Below, in pieces: positions 21,351 through 34,064 of a stretch of 46,072 bases of DNA. Each line of letters starts with the position of its first letter. The first letter of the stretch is position 1. A program made the translations under genes and the position numbers. The notes beneath the pieces were generated by a model. It saw only the letters and a list, made by a program, of their open reading frames with translations, did no database searches and was not told where the DNA came from. The stretch lies in NCBI GenBank assembly GCA_003254885.1, contig QANT01003002.1, positions 1 to 46,072 on the forward strand. The letters are read 5' to 3'. The stretch is from Purshia tridentata. Lineage: Eukaryota; Streptophyta; Magnoliopsida; Rosales; Rosaceae.

Positions 21351-21730
21351 TTTAGGGCATGTGTGGCAGTACTTTTTAAATTATCAAAAATGCTTTTATT
21401 AATAAAAGTGTCTTTGAGTTATAAAATCACTTTTATAAAAGTGATTTTATTGTCAAAAATGCTTCTTAGATTAATAAAAGTGTTTTTGGTATCATATGAC
21501 AGAAATATATATAAATGTTTCTGGGTTATAAAATTGCTATTAATGAGTTTTTTAAAAAGCACCTAATATGTGCTTTCATCAAGAAGCACTTCAAGTGCTT
21601 TTGCATGAATTGTTTAGAATTTTTATAAAAATTTGTATGTACTTCTTTGCAAACTCACTTCTAGCAGAACCACTACTAAATAAAAGCGCTTTTATTAATC
21701 TAAAAGTATTTTTACCAAACGAATTCTTAA
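21351..21730. mobile_element. MITE-like element rich in AAAGTGCTTTT words
   Basis: The left end reads ttagggcatgtgtggcag and then tactttttaaatta. The right end on the minus strand reads ttaagaattcgtttggtaaa and then tacttttagatta, an imperfect terminal inverted repeat. Inside, aagtgcttttg, aagcacttcaagtgctt and related palindromic words recur. The short frames in this stretch have no protein character. Confidence 0.55.
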
Positions 21731-22491
21731 ATAAAACTGCCGCAACTAACCAATGTTAAATTAAATGCACTAAGTAGGAAGGTTAATATTCCGGCAATTT
21801 TTTCTCTATAGTTTTTGGTTTCATTTTGTTCATTTATAAGTTATTGCTTGTAGCCTTGTACATTTAAAAAGTGAAATCATGCGACACTTCTCTAAACAAG
21901 ATTAACTGGGACTAGGAGGCATGCTTTGGTTTTCAGCAATGGAAAAAAGCATTAAAGGACATTATTCAAGTTTGCGGTTACTGCTATTTTTTGTTAGCTA
22001 GGGTTATAACTAGTAATACACGTGCCGTACTATTAAATATGAATCCACCAATGGTCAAGTTGTGCACTGATGATAAGCATAGCAAAGCAAAGCAAATGGC
22101 CTCTTTTCCCTTGTTCTTTTTGTCCCAGAACTGGTAAACCTGACCTATCTTTACCCGAATCAAACGTTTCTTCTTTTTTAGAACTTAGAAGACCCCGACA
22201 ACCATATTTCTAATCTGATGGCCAATGGTACAACAGATTTAGAAGCACAGATGAGACGAGGAATTAATCAGTAATTTTGAAACGACTAAAAGGGTCCGTG
22301 TCTGCCAAACAAAAGCTTAGTCCCTCTACATGTTGGGCATCTGTCTTCCCACACACTCCGGTTCATGTGTCTAGTTTACCCTCAGCTACTCCAGATTAGA
22401 AAGGCATGCATACTGATACTAGTAGCTCCACTATGACCGACCATCAGCATACTTGAGCCCTCTCCAGTATTTGCAATTCCACACAGAGTGG
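21731..22491. other. Intergenic and 3' UTR of the DUF760 gene
   Basis: No coding sequence seen. The part nearest 22491 is probably the 3' UTR of the minus-strand DUF760 gene. Confidence 0.4.
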
Positions 22492-25400
22492 TTAAACATT
22501 TTCTCCCGGAGGCAATTCTGCGAGCCTTGGAGGACTCCCAAGTACTCGTTCCATATCAAAACGAACTTCAATGTTGCGAATGCTGTATCCAACCACCATC
22601 AGCCAATACAGCAGCTTCGCAAGTTCCGGTGTACTAGTCTCTGTTACACTTGTCTGTAGCAACACATAGACACCAGAGTTCAACAATTATTCAAGAGAAT
22701 TTTGATAAGAAGTCACGTTGCCATCACTAAATTTCAGAATAATTTCAGATAAAATGACTTGCTCCAACAGTCCAACCCCACCGCTCCCACAGAAACTCTA
22801 TTAGGTAAAAATATATAGATTAAGTAATATAACCCTTCATTCGATCTGCGAGTCTGCCTCAATAGATAACCCAGCTTTTTTATGTTTACCGTTATTTAAT
22901 ACAGATTATGATTTATGGAATCTTTTAAAAAATACTTCATTATAGGAAGGAATAAGGATCCGCTGAAACTTATGAACCAGAGGCTAAATACAGCTCAATA
23001 GAAAGGCAAACCTTCATTTGACCGGGATCTGAAACAGCCAACAGCCGCTTGATGAATGTATTCATTGCAACCACAACATCGTCTCCAGCACTACTTGTCA
23101 ACTCCTACAAATTTGAAGACATTTAATCAGAGGTCAGAAACAGATTTATGGCCCCTTACAATTATATATTTATATAGAAGCATAATGGACGATTCATGAT
23201 AAACAAGTATGAGGTTTTTCTTTTTCTTTTTTTAAAGGTAAAACAATATCAAAATTCAAATATTTTTAGCTGCCACATCCTGGGAATGATCACCCAGCTG
23301 ACTAGTAGGATCTTCCCAACCAAAAGCTTTACCTCAAACATTAGTAATAGTAGTAATAATAATAATATTTGGTCTTTTCTATTCCAGAATGGATATCATC
23401 TAGCAGAAACCTCAACCACCAGCCATGCACAGTGCACCAAGCATTTAGCCAACAAAAATGTAGTTCGGATTCTGCAAAAGGGAAGTTGTTAACCTGTAAA
23501 TTTTGGGGCTCAAGAGACTTGAGATATTCCAACAATTCATTTTGTCCACTGGCAGATTTCCTACCAACTTGATGATTCAGTTCCTCAATCTCTGCTTCAA
23601 GTAACTCAATGTACTTCTTAGCATCTATTTTCTCAGGGCCAGAAACATTATTCCACCTAATAACTTCACCTGACACATTCTTCTGTGTACCAGGTGCATA
23701 ATCTGGTGCATCCTGTAATAGTCACAGGATCAAGTTAATGCACCATTTAAAGATTTTATAAAGGAGCCTCTCAAAAAATAAAATAGAATGATCAAAAAAA
23801 GCATATGAATGACTACAAAATATGTCCCAGAAGTACCTCAATGAGTGAGTGAACAACATAACTAAACTAAAACAAATTTTGTTGTTTATAGAACGACAAA
23901 TTTTCTACAACGAAGCAGCCTTGATTAAAATCAGTAGTTAAAAGTGCACAGATTTGAATATTACATGCCATTGACAATCACTTGAATGTCACAAGCCCTG
24001 CATATTACTTAGGATACATGTGTGCAGAAGTTTGCATGTTAGTAATATGGGGGTCAGATCATTGAATATGATATTATGGCCTAATATCAATGCCATCAGA
24101 AAAATACAATAGGGATTAAGGCAAAGCCTCCTCAAAGCACACAGGTTGGAGGGTAATGTCTAAGACTGTTGTCAAAATAAGGTTTTTCATCAGAAAGTAG
24201 TGATATAGCAAATAATTTCCTCAATAACCAAAAGATAAGTAAGTTTATATATAGAAATTTACAAAGGAAAAACTAAAAAACGAAAAAAGAAGATGCCTTT
24301 TTATCTTGCACATCGGGAAGGGCAACTGGCTCTAAACCTTGCTGCAGTTCCAACCTGTACTGTGCATTCTGAAACATGTATCCAGTCATCATGATACTGT
24401 ACATGAGTTGTGCAAGATTTTCAGCTACCTGAAATGGAAGTCAGCCAATCCCACTGAATATATAAGTTTTAAGTGCAATAATTATGAAAACATGCACGCA
24501 AAATTTGCTTCAGTTGGCCACCCATATAGGGAACTATGAAAAGAAAGATTAATAGTTATATACTTACGGTGGTGACTGTCACTGCAAAAAATTGTGGGGG
24601 TAGTGTTCCAATCATGTTTGTCACTGTTTGGCGCATTGCATCTACCACCTACATGAGTAACCGTGAAAAATGTTTTCAGTTCTGCAGAGAAGGCATGGAA
24701 ATAGAAATAGATAGCCCATATCCTTTCATCAACATTAAAATCGTATGCATTTGTACCAAAGACATAAAATACCTGCTGGGGTGCTCTTTTTACAAACAGC
24801 TCCATGAATTCTGGCTGCACATTTTTGACATACTCCAGGAGAATTTCTCTCCTGCTCTTTGGCTGTTGAATCCAAGAAAGCAGCCAAGAAATTTAATCAA
24901 TCATATGTGCTGGCAAGGACAAGCATATATTTGTTTCAACTAGACATTGGCGAAATGGGTATCGCGTTGCCCAAAAGAAAGCAGAAACCGTGAATCAAAG
25001 CTTTAATTTGATGGCCTTGGGCTTCGTGATTAAGCAGTGACATGAAACTCATTAACCATAACGAAGTCGTATTGTTACTATCTAAGGATAGCATCATCCA
25101 TATCATTTGTTTCAATGACATAGAAACTAAAATAAGCTTTTTTGTTTTGGATTAACACTGGCCCTCCTCTCCCATGACGCATAATGATAGATGGCTAGTA
25201 AATAGCAACTAGAATAACAATGACCAATGTTGCACCAACAAAATAAAATTAATAAAGCCATAAACAATAGAAATTAGAATAGGGAGGGAGAGAGACAGAC
25301 AGACAGACAGACAGAGAGATAGGCATCAAAACGCCTGCTGGCAGACCAATTGTGAGTTGTGAGAGAGAAAAGAGTACCAGAGTGCCGTTGGGAGGCTTCG

Positions 25401-25608
25401 AATCACTAGAGGCATTGGGACTATCGCTCTTTGAAGACTCGTAAGCGCGAAGTCTCAAAGCAAACCTGTTTCCTTTATTTTTCGTCTTTACTGGGAAGCT
25501 GACCGAAGAAGAACTCGACCCAGTGCAACAATGCAAAGAGGAAGAAGATGAAGAAGACGAAGAAAATTTTGGTGTAATAAAAAAGGGTTTCACCGTCAAG
25601 GAATACAT
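22492..25608 (-). CDS. DUF760 protein, chloroplast (At1g48450/At3g17800-like)
   Basis: The molecular function of DUF760 proteins is unknown; Arabidopsis At3g17800 is annotated as UV-B responsive. Exons: 25608-25378, 24862-24773, 24648-24568, 24428-24297, 23712-23494, 23104-23012, 22653-22492; all phase 0, product 335 aa. The first ATG is at 25608 (MYSLTVKPFF); the frame upstream starts with TTG. A Ser-rich transit peptide covers about residues 1-60. Two DUF760 units follow and resemble each other: NLAQLMYSIMMTGYMFQNAQ in the first and ELAKLLYWLMVVGYSIRNIE in the second. A short coiled coil (KKYIELLEAEIEELNHQVG) lies between. The exon 3 donor is unusual: AAG/GC at 24297-24295, or a GT twelve bases earlier in the same frame (GAT/GTGCAAG). 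Confidence 0.92.
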
Positions 25609-26451
25609 CTCACTCAGCTGCCTCGCCTCCACAGAATCCAATCCAATCCAAAAATTTGGAAATCTTAATACTTACTTTGGCGGACACCTCTGACCCTATT
25701 TCCTAAAATCTTTCCTATACTCTTGCCATTAACAAGAACAACAACCCACAAAAAAAGACAAAAAACAGAGAGAGAGAGTGCAGGATGAGGGTTTGCACGT
25801 GTGCATAAAATGTTAAATGTGTGTAGACTATGGTCCACGGAAAGCACCATGCGGCTGCGGTACTGGATAATGCATTGGAGAGATGTCCGTATCGACTATT
25901 GATCGGATGGTTGTGAACGTGTGGTGTGATCTCCTTCGGGACTCTGGTTATGTGGTTTTGGCCCACCGTCCACAACAATCGAATAGTTTTCAATCATGAC
26001 CGTTGATTAATTGCATGTCCCAATTCAAGTTGTACATGCTTAAATGCTAAATTGGTTGTGGTACCAAATTACAACACATAAGTAATAAGTTGTACATGTT
26101 GTGGTGGCCAATCCATAGGCCATTAAGCATTTAGTTAAAAAATTAATAAACCAATTCAAACCGAACCGACGAAATGATTTGGATTGATTTTTTTAATATT
26201 TTTTAATCATATAATTTGAAAACCAAATCAAATCGTAAATTTTGGATTGGTTAACTTTTATTATCTCAAATTGTTGGTTAAACCAAATCAAATTGACTAT
26301 TTATATGAATTAAGAATATATTATTTCTTATAAATGATATTATATAGTTGTAGTAAAATTAATCTACATAGTGGTATGCATCACATACAATTAAGTATAA
26401 TATCTTAAATTTACATTATATTAAACTCAATTTAAAAAAAGAGAGAACTGT
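25609..26451. other. Intergenic, upstream of the DUF760 gene
   Basis: It contains the DUF760 promoter side and, at about 26130-26320, the repetitive wording 'aaccaaatcaaat' and 'aaaccgaaccga', typical of a degraded dispersed repeat. No genes seen. Confidence 0.4.
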
Positions 26452-26866
26452 AACAATGGTCTTCGAACTTTACTTCAAGTATCACTATGGTCCACGATAT
26501 TTTTTTGAATTATATAATTATAATACATAAACTTTTACCTGTGTATCACTTTAGTTTATTTCGTCAATTTTATATATATTTTTTCGTTAATTTTAGTCAC
26601 ATACGTTCAAGAAAGAAAAATGGAATAAGTTACCATTTTTTATTTTTTAAAAATGACTCATATGCTTGATACATGAATAAAATTGACAAAGAAAATTAAT
26701 AAAAATTGATGAAATAGGCTTAAGTGATACAAAGGTGAAAATTCACAAACTATAAAATAATTAAAAAATAAATTTGTTAACTGAAGTAATATTAAGGGTA
26801 ATAAAATTGACGAAGAAATTTGATGAAATTGAGGAATACTAAAGATAAAGTTCAAAAACTATTGTT
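26452..26866. mobile_element. Foldback MITE with long inverted arms
   Basis: The left arm (about 26452-26610) begins aacaatggtcttcgaacttta and includes tgtatcactt and tcgtcaattttat. The right arm, read on the minus strand, begins aacaatagtttttgaacttta and includes tcgtcaattttat, tgtatcactt and tgtcaattttat. Arms are about 150-200 bp with a short loop. There is no coding capacity. Confidence 0.65.
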
Positions 26867-27653
26867 TGTTATTTGCTCTTTCAAAACATAATCAATATAT
26901 TTAAAAATTTAGCTTGAAAAATATTGTTGAGCTTGCAAAATAATGTTGGGTCTTGAAAAACCAATTCAAAATGACATTTTTAGTCTGCCACGACTATTGG
27001 TGATGATTTTGACCCAAAACTAAACCAAACCGTGTCCACTCTAATATTTGGTAAGCATTTGGAAGGGTCCATATTGAATGATAATATTGAAGATGTTGAA
27101 AAATTGGGGCCCATGAACTGAGCTTTGAATTAAGACACAAGGAACCTCCCATCTATTTTTTTGTTCTTTTGAGGAAAAAAAGTTGACAGATGAGTAAAAT
27201 GTAGCAAATTGGAAGTGGTGGTGAGTGGAAATGAAATGGATGAAGCACGTGCAAGAAAGGGTGGTTATTTGATATTTGATTGATTAATTAGGAAAGACGC
27301 GAGAGCAGAGTGCTGCCAGGCTGCCAGCCCACGCCTTCCCAACCCCAACTGGATGGAAGAAAGGAGGAAGGAAGAGTCTGGAAGAAAGGAGTGGGCGGGG
27401 TGTGTCGAAAGGACAGAAACAAAGATACTCCGAATTAGTTCATAGTCTTGCCTCCTCTTTGTTTTCAATCAAGCTCTTCCTGGCACTGACTGACTAAGTG
27501 ACTGGCTTGACCACCCAATTTCATGTTGGAATCGAGTACGTTGTCCTACTCCTGCTCCTAACTTGGTAACACCACCAGCACTTTATACCTCATTCGTATT
27601 CATTGCTCTCTTCTCCATCTCTTTTCTTTCTTTGCTCTCTCCAATCCAATTCA
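26867..27653 (+). promoter_or_regulatory. Upstream region of the O-fucosyltransferase-family gene
   Basis: The region holds an ACGT-core word (gcacgtgc, about 27245-27252) and pyrimidine-rich leader sequence (27600-27650) before the ATG. No other gene seen. Confidence 0.4.
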
Positions 27654-30600
27654 ATGGCTTTTCAGCGCCGCCGCCCTCACCACTCCTACCACCGCTTTCG
27701 CTTTCTTATTCCCCTCATTTCCGCCATCTTCTTAGTGCTTTTCATCCTCTTCGCTATTCTCTCCTTTCTTGCTCCTCCCATCCATCTCCATCAACCACCT
27801 CACCAACACTCTCAGGTACTCTCTCTCTCTCTCTCCCACTCCCTCTCGCATTATTCACTTGCATTAGTCTATCGAATTAGTCAATCGCATTCATGTGACT
27901 GGATATTTAGCTTCATTTCTTAATTTCATATTCTGCTTGCATTGTAGTCCAATGTCGGCGTTGACGGTGCCGTTCGAGTTTCAGTGTTTCGCGTGCCGGT
28001 TAGGGCTTTTTTTCTTTCCCATTTCAAGCCAATGCTAGCTGTAGTTAGATTTTTACAGTTTTCGATTACTTTTTCAAAATCAGAGCGGTGGTGGACGCAG
28101 ATCGGATCGTAATCTCTGGAGTTCCAGGAATTCCAACTTGTACTATGGATGCAGCAATGCCAGCAACAAGTTTCCAAGTGCGTATATTATTCCACTTTCT
28201 ATTTTCCATTTATTACAATTCCCTTTCGGTTTAATATTTGGAAACCGTAGCTTCCATTTTCAGTATACCAAGATCTAGGGTTTTGGAATTCACTGTTTCT
28301 ACTATTATATAGTTATTTCATATGCTTTGTAAAATGGCACTTCTTTATGTTTGTGTTCATAATAACAATAGTGTTATTAACTTTATCCAAAATAACTGTT
28401 GTTCTCATATTTGCAGAAGTCGAAGCAGTTACACATCCTAATAGGTACTTGGCGATTGCAACCAGTGGAGGCTTGAATCAACAAAGAACTGGGGTACCTT
28501 TCTTTACTTTTGTTTTTCTTATGCAGTATTCTAGTCATAATTAGTTCATTCATGTTTTTCTTAGCATGTTGGAGAAGATGTTTCATTCCAGCCAAACTCC
28601 AATTCTTAAATTGATGGCATAAGCGAGAGGGTGAAAACCTATAGGCAGTATAATGTAGAGTAGGAGTTTGCCTGGTTTTGATTAAGATATTGATGCTTGG
28701 ATGTATGAATTTCTAATCATTTTTCTTTCCTTGCATTGGTGAGAACTTTAAAGACACAATGCTTTCATCTTATTTATTGATATCCATGGTTTTCTATATT
28801 TGAGATTATAATTAGTGACACAGGTCGGTTGGCTTTGATTCAGTTGATTTTTCACTGGAATTAGTTTAGTTGCCTCTTATATTGGGGATCCAGTGAATAC
28901 ATTTTCGGTGATTATCTTGTGACCTACAATGATCATACTTCTATCTCGTCGCATTTCGCATTTTTTACTTCTGGTGTGGAGCTTACTGCACCTATACCTT
29001 TCGCAGATTACAGATTCCGTTGTTGCTGCTCGTATACTGAATGCCAGTCTTCTGATTCCCAAGTTGGACCAGAAATCTTTCTGGAAGGATGTGAGGTTAG
29101 TCATTCACAGATATATGTATGCTACCCTCTTATTTGCACTCTGGATTTTTGACTTATATTAACCTGTTCAGATGTTAGAAGTATAAACATACAAGTGCCT
29201 TTGCTTCTTAAAATTTTATATGACAAATCTATTGCTTTTCTTGTGCAGTAACTTTTCAGAGATCTTTGATGTTGATTGGTTTATATCTTTTCTGTCAAAA
29301 GATGTTAAAATTGTCAAGCAGCTACCAAGAAAGGGAGGTAAAACATGGACTCCATATACTATGCGTGTCCCAAGGAAGTGTAATGAAAGATGTTATCAGA
29401 AGCGTGTATTACCTGTTCTTTTGAAGAAGCATGTAAGCTTTCAGTTCTCTTAAGCTTCTAATGTCTTATATATGGTATTAATTTCTTTTTTTATGATTAC
29501 CTTCTAAGTTGTAGTAGTATTTACTTCTCCTTTTTTAAAAAATTTTTTTGTATCTTTGTATTCAATTTGCTTGTCAGTTGTTACTTTGAATACATGATAT
29601 TTTCATATTCCATGCACTCACATGTATTGAGTACTCAATCTTGTGGACAAAATGATGGGAATGTTTCATTTTTCTTTTGGGTGAAAATCGAAACATTTCA
29701 TAACTGCAATGATCTTCACATGAAGTAAACATGGAAAGGCATAATTGACCGTTACTTGATGAATTTCTTGGCCAGTAGTTTGGTTTTTTCTAAGGAAAAT
29801 ATTTGCAAAATATCAAACCTGTTCATTTAATAGGTTGATCATTTGTTAATAGGTTAATCAAAATTCATTTTCTTACACTATGCTTTAATTCTTAATTCAT
29901 GAAGTTTCCTTTAGGTAATAAAAACGTTATAACTTCTCAATTTACATTTATATTTCAGAAAATATGCTAAAAAGTATGACCGTGTAATTTTTGGATTCCC
30001 TACCATTTAGAAATCATATCATTTCACTTCCTTACAGCTTACCCAATTCTTTTTGGTTCCCCTCCCCCCGGAAGGAAAAAGAAAAAAACCACTTAACCAA
30101 TCTTTGAATTGACTTCCTATTAAATGAGTCGTCTTGGGCTGCTAGCAGGTGAGCCAAACTAAGCTTTAGGCTAATTAGACTCGACTTTCTAGTATTTTAC
30201 CAAGATTGAGTCCAACATGAACCTAATGCTCAATAGAAACTGAAGCTCGGGTTATATATTTTGACTAGTCTGTAAACAAGTCAAGGTCAAGCTAAAATTA
30301 TGTAATATAGATAAAACTATATTTTGTTAGAAAAGAAATTATATTCTTCGTATAAAAAATTCATAGTATTTCTTGTTATAAAAAATAAAAATATGTAATA
30401 TATAACAAGCTCACAGCCAAGCCCGATTAAGCTCAGGCTTGAACTTGTCTAGTTTAGCGAGTGAGTTGAGCCTTTAATGAGCAGCTCTGCTTGTTTTCAG
30501 CTTGAGATATGTCTTCTGGAATTATCTTTGTACAATTATCCAAATATTCTAGAAAAGGCACTTATTTCATTTTGTGACAGGCTGTTCAGCTCACCAAGTT

Positions 30601-32534
30601 TGATTACAGAGTTGCAAACAGGTTGGATACAGATTTGCAAAAATTAAGATGCAGAGCCAATTACCATGCTTTAAAGTTTACTGACCCAATACGGAAAATG
30701 GCTGAAAATTTGGTTCATCGAATGAGGATGAGAAGCAAGCATTATATTGCATTGCACCTGAGGTAAATCTGTCTGTCTTTTTGTTTCTGTGATTACCATT
30801 ATCATTTAATTGGAGAACTAGATAAATTTGTCAAGTTGTTACATATATATGGTCTAGTATTGTTTCCCTGTCTTAACAATTTTTAGACTGAGATGTAACT
30901 TTACTTGCTGAGCCTGTGGTTCCAACCATCATATTTGTACATACATTTGTACACATGCATTTTCAAATCTATTGGATACATATACAGAGACACACATGCA
31001 CATATATGTTCATAAGTAGACTAACACAACTCCTCAAATTTCTTCACACAGTTAAGCAAGTAGCAGTTTGTATCTCCACTTTTACATTTAAGATTCTGCA
31101 AATTTTAAGGGTTACTTGTGAGATAGTTTCTTGATACAACTAAATGTTTCTTGTTACAGGTATGAACCTGATATGCTTGCATTCTCAGGATGCTATTTTG
31201 GCGGAGGAGATAAGGAAAGGAAAGAACTGGGTGCAATACGTAAGAGGTGGAAGACTTTACATGTAAGGCTTAAGCAATGTTCTTTTGGATTTATAAAATC
31301 TTATTCTTACCCTGAATCAAATAAATAAAATAAAAATGACTAAAACCAGTTTTTTTCATTTCCCTTCTAATGAAAATGCGCGAGACAGTGCAAGTTGTGG
31401 GTGTGTATAGTTTATGTTTATAGTGAATACAAATGAAAATAAATAATAATTGAATAAGCAAATGAGAAGAAAATTTATGACCAGTGCAAATGTCAAGAAT
31501 GCATTGGTCCCTGTTGGTTTCAAACTTTAGCCTCCTGATTATAATTATGATGTCTGTATCGGGTTGATTTCTATCTCATTGGGTCCAAGTCCAGATCTAT
31601 AGAATATATGCATGAGATGTATTTGGGATTGAGTTGCAGATAAGCAATCCTGATAAGCCAAGGAGGCATGGGAAATGTCCACTTACTCCAGAAGAAGTTG
31701 GTCTGATGTTGAGAGCACTGGGTTATGGCAGCGATGTTCATATCTATGTGGCATCAGGGGAAGTGTATGGCGGGGAAGAAACTTTGGCACCCCTTAAGGC
31801 ACTATTTCCTAACTTCTATTCAAAAGAGACAATAGCAACCAAGGCGGAGTTGGAACCATTTTATTCATTTTCTTCTCGCATGGCTGCACTTGACTTTATA
31901 GTTTGTGATGAAAGTGATGTCTTCGTCACCAACAACAATGGTAATATGGCCAGAATATTAGCTGGGCGAAGGTAGGTTGTCTTTTTTTCCCCTCTCTGCC
32001 TGCTTTTTTTTTTTTTTTTTTTTAGAGAGAATGCTNTTTTTTTCTGAGAGAGAATGCTCAGTTTTCACAGCTTTTATTTATTGCAGGAAATATTTTGGAC
32101 ATAAGCCTACTATTCGTCCAAATGGTAAAAAACTCTATCGGTTGTTCTTAAGCAAAGAGAACATGACCTGGGAAGCTTTTGCCGCTAACGTACGTACTTA
32201 CCAGCGAGGCTTTATGGGTGAGCCAAAGGAAGTGAGGCCAGGGAGGGGTGAATTTCATGAGAACCCATCCACTTGCATATGTGAAGATTCTCAGGCCAAG
32301 GGCAAGAGAGATGTGGGACCTAGAAAATATGGTAAGGGTAATAATGAAACAAGAAAAGACGAAGTAGAGGTTGATGTCCAAAACTTGGAAGATGATCCAG
32401 AATGGCCTGATACTGATGAGGATGAATATCAAAGTGGCCCTCTAGACAATGATCTGTTTAACAATAGAACAGGTGCGGATTATGATGCTGTCAACTCTGA
32501 GGAACCTGAACTGGAGGAGATGCTTTCAGACTAG
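27654..32534 (+). CDS. O-fucosyltransferase-family protein, Golgi type II membrane
   Basis: Plant O-FucT-like (PF10250/GT106-related) proteins are Golgi glycosyltransferases acting on wall polysaccharides or glycoproteins; this member's substrate is unknown. Exons: 27654-27815, 27948-27998, 28084-28177, 28417-28493, 29007-29095, 29249-29432, 30581-30762, 31160-31262, 31640-31971, 32087-32534; all GT-AG, product 573 aa. Basic cytosolic tail (MAFQRRRPHH), then one membrane anchor (residues about 18-38). Family motifs: ATSGGLNQQRTGITDSVV, HYIALHLRYEPDMLAFSGC, and VTNNNGNMARILAGRRKYFG in the nucleotide-sugar region. The C-terminus is an acidic tail (DPEWPDTDEDEYQSG). Intron 6 (29433-30580) is long and holds a repeat remnant. 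Intron 9 contains poly-T and an N. Confidence 0.94.
30140..30510. repeat. Repeat remnant in intron 6 of the O-FucT gene
   Basis: The stretch carries repeated 'gagcc', 'agctc', 'aagctcgggtt' and 'aagctcaggcttgaac' words in both orientations, a pattern I associate with degraded dispersed repeats in plant introns. Boundaries are approximate. Confidence 0.35.
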
Positions 32535-32970
32535 AGGAATTTGTATCCCTTGACCCTTGTTTAAGTGTTATCAGATGCACGTAACTGACTCTTATTTGCA
32601 ATTTCTTCCCCTTGTTTCCAGCGCTAGACAAAAGCTTTGACCATGGTCCCTCCCTCTATGTCAACTGTCAACTGTAAATACTGATAATGTGCATCCTCCT
32701 CTTTGTAAATACTGACCGGCACAAGGCTTCCTTCATGATAGAATACTGATTTTCGACTTTCAACTTGAGAAACATCCTAGGTAATGTGAGGGCATTTAAA
32801 GGTCTCTAGCTGAAGATGGATCTTTCATAGAGCTACGCAGAGAGCTACAACGAGTCTTTGCAGTGAGGGGGAATGGATGGGGTATGTGGGCAGAAGTGAG
32901 CAGTCAGAAAATGGGTGTTGGAACCAAGGTTCGCTTGATGCTTATACTTGGTTATTTGAATGACTTTTCT
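32535..32970 (+). other. 3' UTR and downstream region of the O-FucT gene
   Basis: No coding sequence. It holds short direct repeats (gtcaactgtcaactg near 32660 and tgtaaatactga twice at about 32674-32720). Confidence 0.4.
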
Positions 32971-33382
32971 GGATTTACAATTTAGGTTTCTTTCTCATCA
33001 CTTGGGAAATTATAAAAAAGGGAAAAGCGAGTTGTAGTTAAATTTTTTTTCCCAATCCCGTTTGTTTGGTGTCCTTTTGGCAGGTCACAACTATTCTTGG
33101 ATTTTTAACAAAAAGTTGAGTGACAAATTGCAGCTGTATATTAAATCTGAACTTGACCAGACTAAATGAAAATTTATTAGAGCATGTTTGTATAAGACAT
33201 TGATTTTTATGAATTTACTGTTTAGGTTTCTTTCTATTCATCCGGGAAATTATATAAAAGTGAAACAGAGTTGTATTGAAAATTAGTCTCCCACTCCCCT
33301 TTACTTTGTGTCCTTTTGGCAGGCCATACCGATTCTTGGATGTTTAACAGAAAATTGTGTGGCAAACTGCAGCTATGCATTC
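32971..33382. repeat. Diverged direct tandem duplication, period about 240 bp
   Basis: Copy 1 (about 32971-33145) and copy 2 (about 33211-33382) share, in order, tttaggtttctttct, gggaaattat, gtgtccttttggcagg, attcttgga, tttaac and caaa-tgcagct. Divergence is appreciable, with small indels. No coding sequence is evident. Confidence 0.75.
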
Positions 33383-34064
33383 GTTTAAATTTTAAACAAT
33401 CCAAGTCAAGTTCAAGTTCTATATATTTTAAACAAGTCATGATTAAGCACGGTGGTATAGGCCCATTTACACACCTAGCCAAAAATGGCATATCCTAAAA
33501 TTATCTAATTCAATTTCTGAAGCCTAAAGTTTTCACTTTTCATTTCTTTAAATTCGTTTTCATTATTGCATGGTTTAAAGGCAATTTGTACTGGGCTGGC
33601 TCTACTCGGACTTCAGAACCCAAACGGAAATTCGACCTTAAATTCCAGCCTCCGCAACAGGGCTTGGTCTAGCCGATGGCCCATCATTGCCACAAGTGAC
33701 AAGACCATTAACATTCAATCCAACGGTTGCCTGATCAAAACTACAAAAACCAAAATGTCCCATGATTTTCAAATGAAATCCTTAACAAAGATCACAACTT
33801 CAAATAAAATAAATCCTAATGTGTGGATTGCTAACAGGATCCTCAGTCGTCACTCTTGAACTATTAACAATCTAAAGATTGCAAACCAACTGACTCCCAA
33901 AAAAATAATGCGAAATGTAACAGTCGCCCCCAAAATGGGAAGAGCAACGATTGAAAGAATGAATCAATTAAAGACTAAAATTTCCGTCCGTTACATGAGA
34001 GCAGTTTTAACCAATATGATTGGACTTCGAACAATCTTCTAAACAGCCTAGCATTAATCACCTT
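33383..34064. other. Intergenic and 3' UTR of ESV1
   Basis: No gene seen. The last 200 bp or so before 34065 are probably the ESV1 3' UTR. Confidence 0.4.

Noticed and set aside
25609-25641. N-terminal extension of the DUF760 protein
   Set aside because: The upstream frame begins with TTG; the ATG at 25608 is the first usable start.
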